DNA of 64,000 nucleotides from an uncultured Kangiella sp. (GTDB lineage: Bacteria; Pseudomonadota; Gammaproteobacteria; Enterobacterales; Kangiellaceae): NCBI GenBank assembly GCA_947503435.1, contig CANNDL010000005.1, positions 1 through 64,000 of the forward strand, given 5' to 3'. A program made the translations under genes and the position numbers. Shown piece after piece: positions 62,125-64,000 of this stretch; position 1 is the stretch's first letter; each line of letters starts with the position of its first letter. The notes under the pieces were generated by a model. That model was given only the letters and a program-made list of their open reading frames with translations, was not told the origin of the DNA and searched no databases.

Positions 62125-62568
62125 CTTAACTTCTCCTATCCTGCTACACGGATTTGATGAATTAGGACAAGTTTAGCGTTGAATCACAGATTGAGGGGTA
62201 GTCCAATCTTAATATTAGATTCGGTAGCTGGCTACCTTAGTGATAACACCTTAGGTCCTTAGCTTTGCGTCATTGGCTTTAACCAACTTTGCCGTTTCGT
62301 CTAAACTTGTAAAATAATTTTAGCAAAACGTTTCTTCATCACAACAAAAACGTTAAATAAGTCACATTTCATTTTTGCATAATTTTGACATCGCTTAAAA
62401 AACTTGTGTAAACAATTGATTTTTAAGATTTTTAAGATTTAAGTGATATATGAGAAAACTACAAAATAGAGTTTTGATATTCAGTGGAAATTTCAATATT
62501 TGTGTGAAAATCAGACAATTTTGCCACACTACTGGCAAAATTTGTCACCGCCACATCAATTCAAAAGC

Positions 62569-62598
62569 AAAAAAAACCCGCTTTAGGGAAAGCGGGTT
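62569..62598 (-). terminator. Strong terminator with no annotated gene before it
   Basis: Minus-strand stem AACCCGCTTT/AAAGCGGGTT with a 4-nt loop and eight Ts. sodB already has its own terminator 136 nt upstream in the reading direction, so this second one implies another minus-strand transcript between them. Confidence 0.85.
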
Positions 62599-62657
62599 AA
62601 GTTCCATTCTCATTTTATAGACTGCCCCTCTGACTTGACAGTCGGAGAACAATGAAC
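62569..62657 (-). ncRNA. Candidate small RNA between sodB and a strong terminator
   Basis: No ORF is present. On the minus strand a promoter-like pair, TTGAAG and CACAAT with 17-nt spacing, precedes a segment that starts GTTCATTGTTCTCCGACTG and later reads CAGTC, GAGAATGGAAC. These halves pair (GTTC with GAAC, TTCTC with GAGAA, GACTG with CAGTC) into a long bulged stem. The RNA would be about 90 nt including the terminator. It matches no RNA family that I know. Both ends and the promoter are inferred. Confidence 0.5.
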
Positions 62658-62733
62658 GGATTTATTGTGCAAATTACTGCCTTGAGCTTCAAGCTTCAAA
62701 TGTAAAAGCTTTGTAAAACAAATTTTATTGAGG

Positions 62734-62766
62734 CAAAAAAAAGCCTCTACTAAAGAGGCTTTTAAA
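62734..62766 (-). terminator. Rho-independent terminator after sodB
   Basis: Minus-strand stem AAAAGCCTCT/AGAGGCTTTT followed by more Ts, 11 nt after the sodB stop. Confidence 0.9.
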
Positions 62767-62776
62767 AAGTTTGCGA

Positions 62777-63358
62777 TTAACCTAAGTTTGCAGCAGCAAA
62801 TTCCCAGTTAATTAGCTCCCAGAAGTGGTTTAAATACTCTGGACGCGCATTACGATAATCAACATAGTAAGCGTGCTCCCAAACATCAACCGTTAATAAA
62901 GGAGTCATGCCTGCTTCTGTTAATGGCGTTGCTGCATTGCTAGTGTTGACGATTTCTAAATCACCAGCTGCATTTTTGCATAACCACGTCCAGCCTGAAC
63001 CAAAGTTGCCAATTGCACTTGCTGTAAATTGATCTTTAAAGTTGTTAAATGAACCAAATGCAGAATTGATAGCATCTGCTAAAGCACCAGTTGGCTCACC
63101 GCCACCATTTGGGCTTAAAGAATTCCAGTAGAAAGTGTGATTCCAAACTTGTGCAGCATTGTTGAACACACCACCTTCAGAAGTACGGATAACTTCTTCC
63201 AATGACATATCTTCCATATCTGTACCAGCTGTTAACTTATTTAAATTAACAACGTATGCGTTGTGGTGCTTGCCATAATGGAAATTAATTGTCTCTTCTG
63301 AGATATGAGGGGCTAATGCATCACGCTCGTATGGTAATGCTGGTAATTCAAATGCCAT
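62777..63358 (-). CDS. sodB: Superoxide dismutase [Fe]
   Basis: 193 aa from the ATG at 63358 (GGAG upstream); a long extension to 63427 is rejected. Metal ligands His27, His74, Asp158 and His162 are in place. Gln70 in NNAAQVWNHTFYWNS, with the FGSFNNFKDQF and VDVWEHAYYVDYRNARPEYL blocks, marks the Fe form. It dismutates superoxide in the cytosol. A Fur-like box lies at 63486-63504, 128 nt upstream. A terminator follows. Confidence 0.97.
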   Translation of the reverse strand: MAFELPALPYERDALAPHISEETINFHYGKHHNAYVVNLNKLTAGTDMEDMSLEEVIRTSEGGVFNNAAQVWNHTFYWNSLSPNGGGEPTGALADAINSAFGSFNNFKDQFTASAIGNFGSGWTWLCKNAAGDLEIVNTSNAATPLTEAGMTPLLTVDVWEHAYYVDYRNARPEYLNHFWELINWEFAAANLG

Positions 63359-63485
63359 TGTTATGCTCCTGATGAATAACGCTAAACTAAAGCGCATAAT
63401 TTTAGCATGAAGCCTGCGACTACCCAATACAATTTATGATTCAAACTAAGGAATATAGCTAATTGTAAACTTGTGTTAGAGCCCT

Positions 63486-63504
63486 AAAAATGATAATTAT
63501 TAAC
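63486..63504. promoter_or_regulatory. Fur-like box between sodB and the 63554 gene
   Basis: AAAAATGATAATTATTAAC matches the 19-bp Fur consensus at 15 positions by direct comparison. It lies 128 nt upstream of the sodB ATG (minus) and 50 nt upstream of the membrane protein ATG (plus). Confidence 0.6.
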
Positions 63505-63553
63505 TGGTAGGATCATTTTAGATACAGACACTCCTATATAGAGGTCAAGGATT

Positions 63554-64000
63554 ATGAGCTCAAAGACAATTTACTCACAAGGCAAGTTACTCGTCGATTG
63601 GTCAGCTGTAGCTTGGGCTGGCACCATTGCAGGGATATTATCGCTTCCTTTTTTATTATTGCTGTTACCAAGCTTATTAGACTTAAGTGTCAATAGTATT
63701 ATTCAGTATTGGGCATCCATGATTTTAGGACAGGATGTTATTACTGTTCCCGCAACTTTTTCAATATGGCTATTGTTAGTAGCGATTTTAAGTCATGTCC
63801 TACTGACATTAATCTTGGCTTCTATCATAGCTACAATATTCCACCGTTTTGGTACTCTGGTTGGAGTTATGGGCGGCGCCTTGATCGGCCTAGCTTACTA
63901 TTTCATTAATATCTATAGCATGACTTATTTTTTCAACTGGATGTTCTTGTTCGAAGGCCCAGTATTCTTATTATTTAATATGTTAGTTGGCGGAATGACT
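63554..64000 (+). CDS. Multi-pass membrane protein, N-terminal part (runs off window)
   Basis: An open frame from ATG 63554 (AAGGA just upstream) to the window end, 149 codons without stop. The start is MSSKTIYSQGKLLVDWSAVA. Hydrophobic helices lie at about residues 18-40, 65-90, 92-115 and 120-145, so it is an inner-membrane protein. No family motif recognised in this part. It lies 50 nt after a Fur-like box. Confidence 0.7.
   Translation, partial: MSSKTIYSQGKLLVDWSAVAWAGTIAGILSLPFLLLLLPSLLDLSVNSIIQYWASMILGQDVITVPATFSIWLLLVAILSHVLLTLILASIIATIFHRFGTLVGVMGGALIGLAYYFINIYSMTYFFNWMFLFEGPVFLLFNMLVGGMT

Larger units (their letters stand above)
62125..62776. other. 650-nt gene-poor region between the 61693 gene and sodB
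   Basis: 62125-62500 is AT-rich, with nothing I can name apart from short repeats of TTTTTAAGATT. A 10-bp stem AATTTTGCCA/TGGCAAAATT (62517-62542) follows. Then come a minus-strand terminator (62569-62598), a candidate small RNA upstream of it, and the sodB terminator (62734-62766). Confidence 0.5.

Overview
The window is about 40% GC and looks like the chromosome of a marine, aerobic gammaproteobacterium. The conserved block thrS-infC-rpmI-rplT-pheS-pheT-ihfA-merR-tRNA-Pro(GGG), a two-ATP-cone class Ia ribonucleotide reductase, Fe-SOD and the run gloA/pyrC/rnt/peroxiredoxin/bfd/bfr/grxD all fit. A Kangiella/Aliikangiella-like or related oceanospirillalean lineage is my guess; no marker proves it.

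Layout. 1-2314: the N-terminal part of a secreted repeat protein running off the left edge, and a secreted DUF11 protein. 2388-10033: tRNA-Pro and the translation/IHF cluster on the minus strand; infC is re-started at an AUU codon. 10425-11144: two small unknown ORFs separated by an integron-type attC-like element. 11172-18681: polysaccharide deacetylase, AlkD-like protein, a 53-aa membrane peptide gene, a large serine hydrolase, a GntR(YtrA)-membrane protein pair and another DUF11 protein. 18678-34436: the gloA-pyrC-rnt-peroxiredoxin-bfd-bfr-grxD neighbourhood known from Pseudomonas, interrupted here by a GST/DoxX/lipoprotein group, an MFS-SDR pair, a Tat epimerase, GDPD and a serine hydrolase-RR-HK operon. 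Fur boxes mark several of these genes. 34613-40507: an orphan Fur-box ABC ATPase, then nrdA and nrdB with DnaA/NrdR-type sites upstream and a densely palindromic nrdA-nrdB spacer. 40813-50400: an XRE regulator, a repeat-rich secreted protein, a lipoprotein, a CpxAR-like system, two CpxP/Spy-like paralogues, a DUF6515-like protein, a sterol-desaturase-family hydroxylase, an esterase and a SnoaL-like lipoprotein. 50525-55069: S41 peptidase-RR-HK-DJ-1-like genes. 55228-64000: Lrp/LysE divergent pair, FAD monooxygenase, amidohydrolase, DUF2157/GDYXXLXY pair, ion channel, a candidate small RNA, sodB and a partial membrane protein.

How it fits together. Three recurring themes stand out. (i) Iron and oxidative stress: Fur-like boxes precede bfd, bfr, an 82-aa orphan, the ABC ATPase and sodB. 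(ii) Envelope sensing: three two-component systems. Two share a secreted serine hydrolase-RR-HK arrangement and kinases without a canonical DxGxG G1 box. The third is Cpx-like, and three genes around it carry GTAAA-N5-GTAAM-type boxes at the same orientation and nearly the same distance. (iii) Compact 3' ends: four convergent pairs interlock by exactly 4 nt, and a fifth pair shares a 30-bp palindromic terminator inside both coding ends.

The items I rate most worth following are the structured nrdA-nrdB spacer, the sRNA candidate near 62.6 kb, the attC-flanked ORFs, the paired hydrolase-RR-HK modules and the local Cpx-like regulon. No CRISPR array, transposase, integrase or phage gene was seen.
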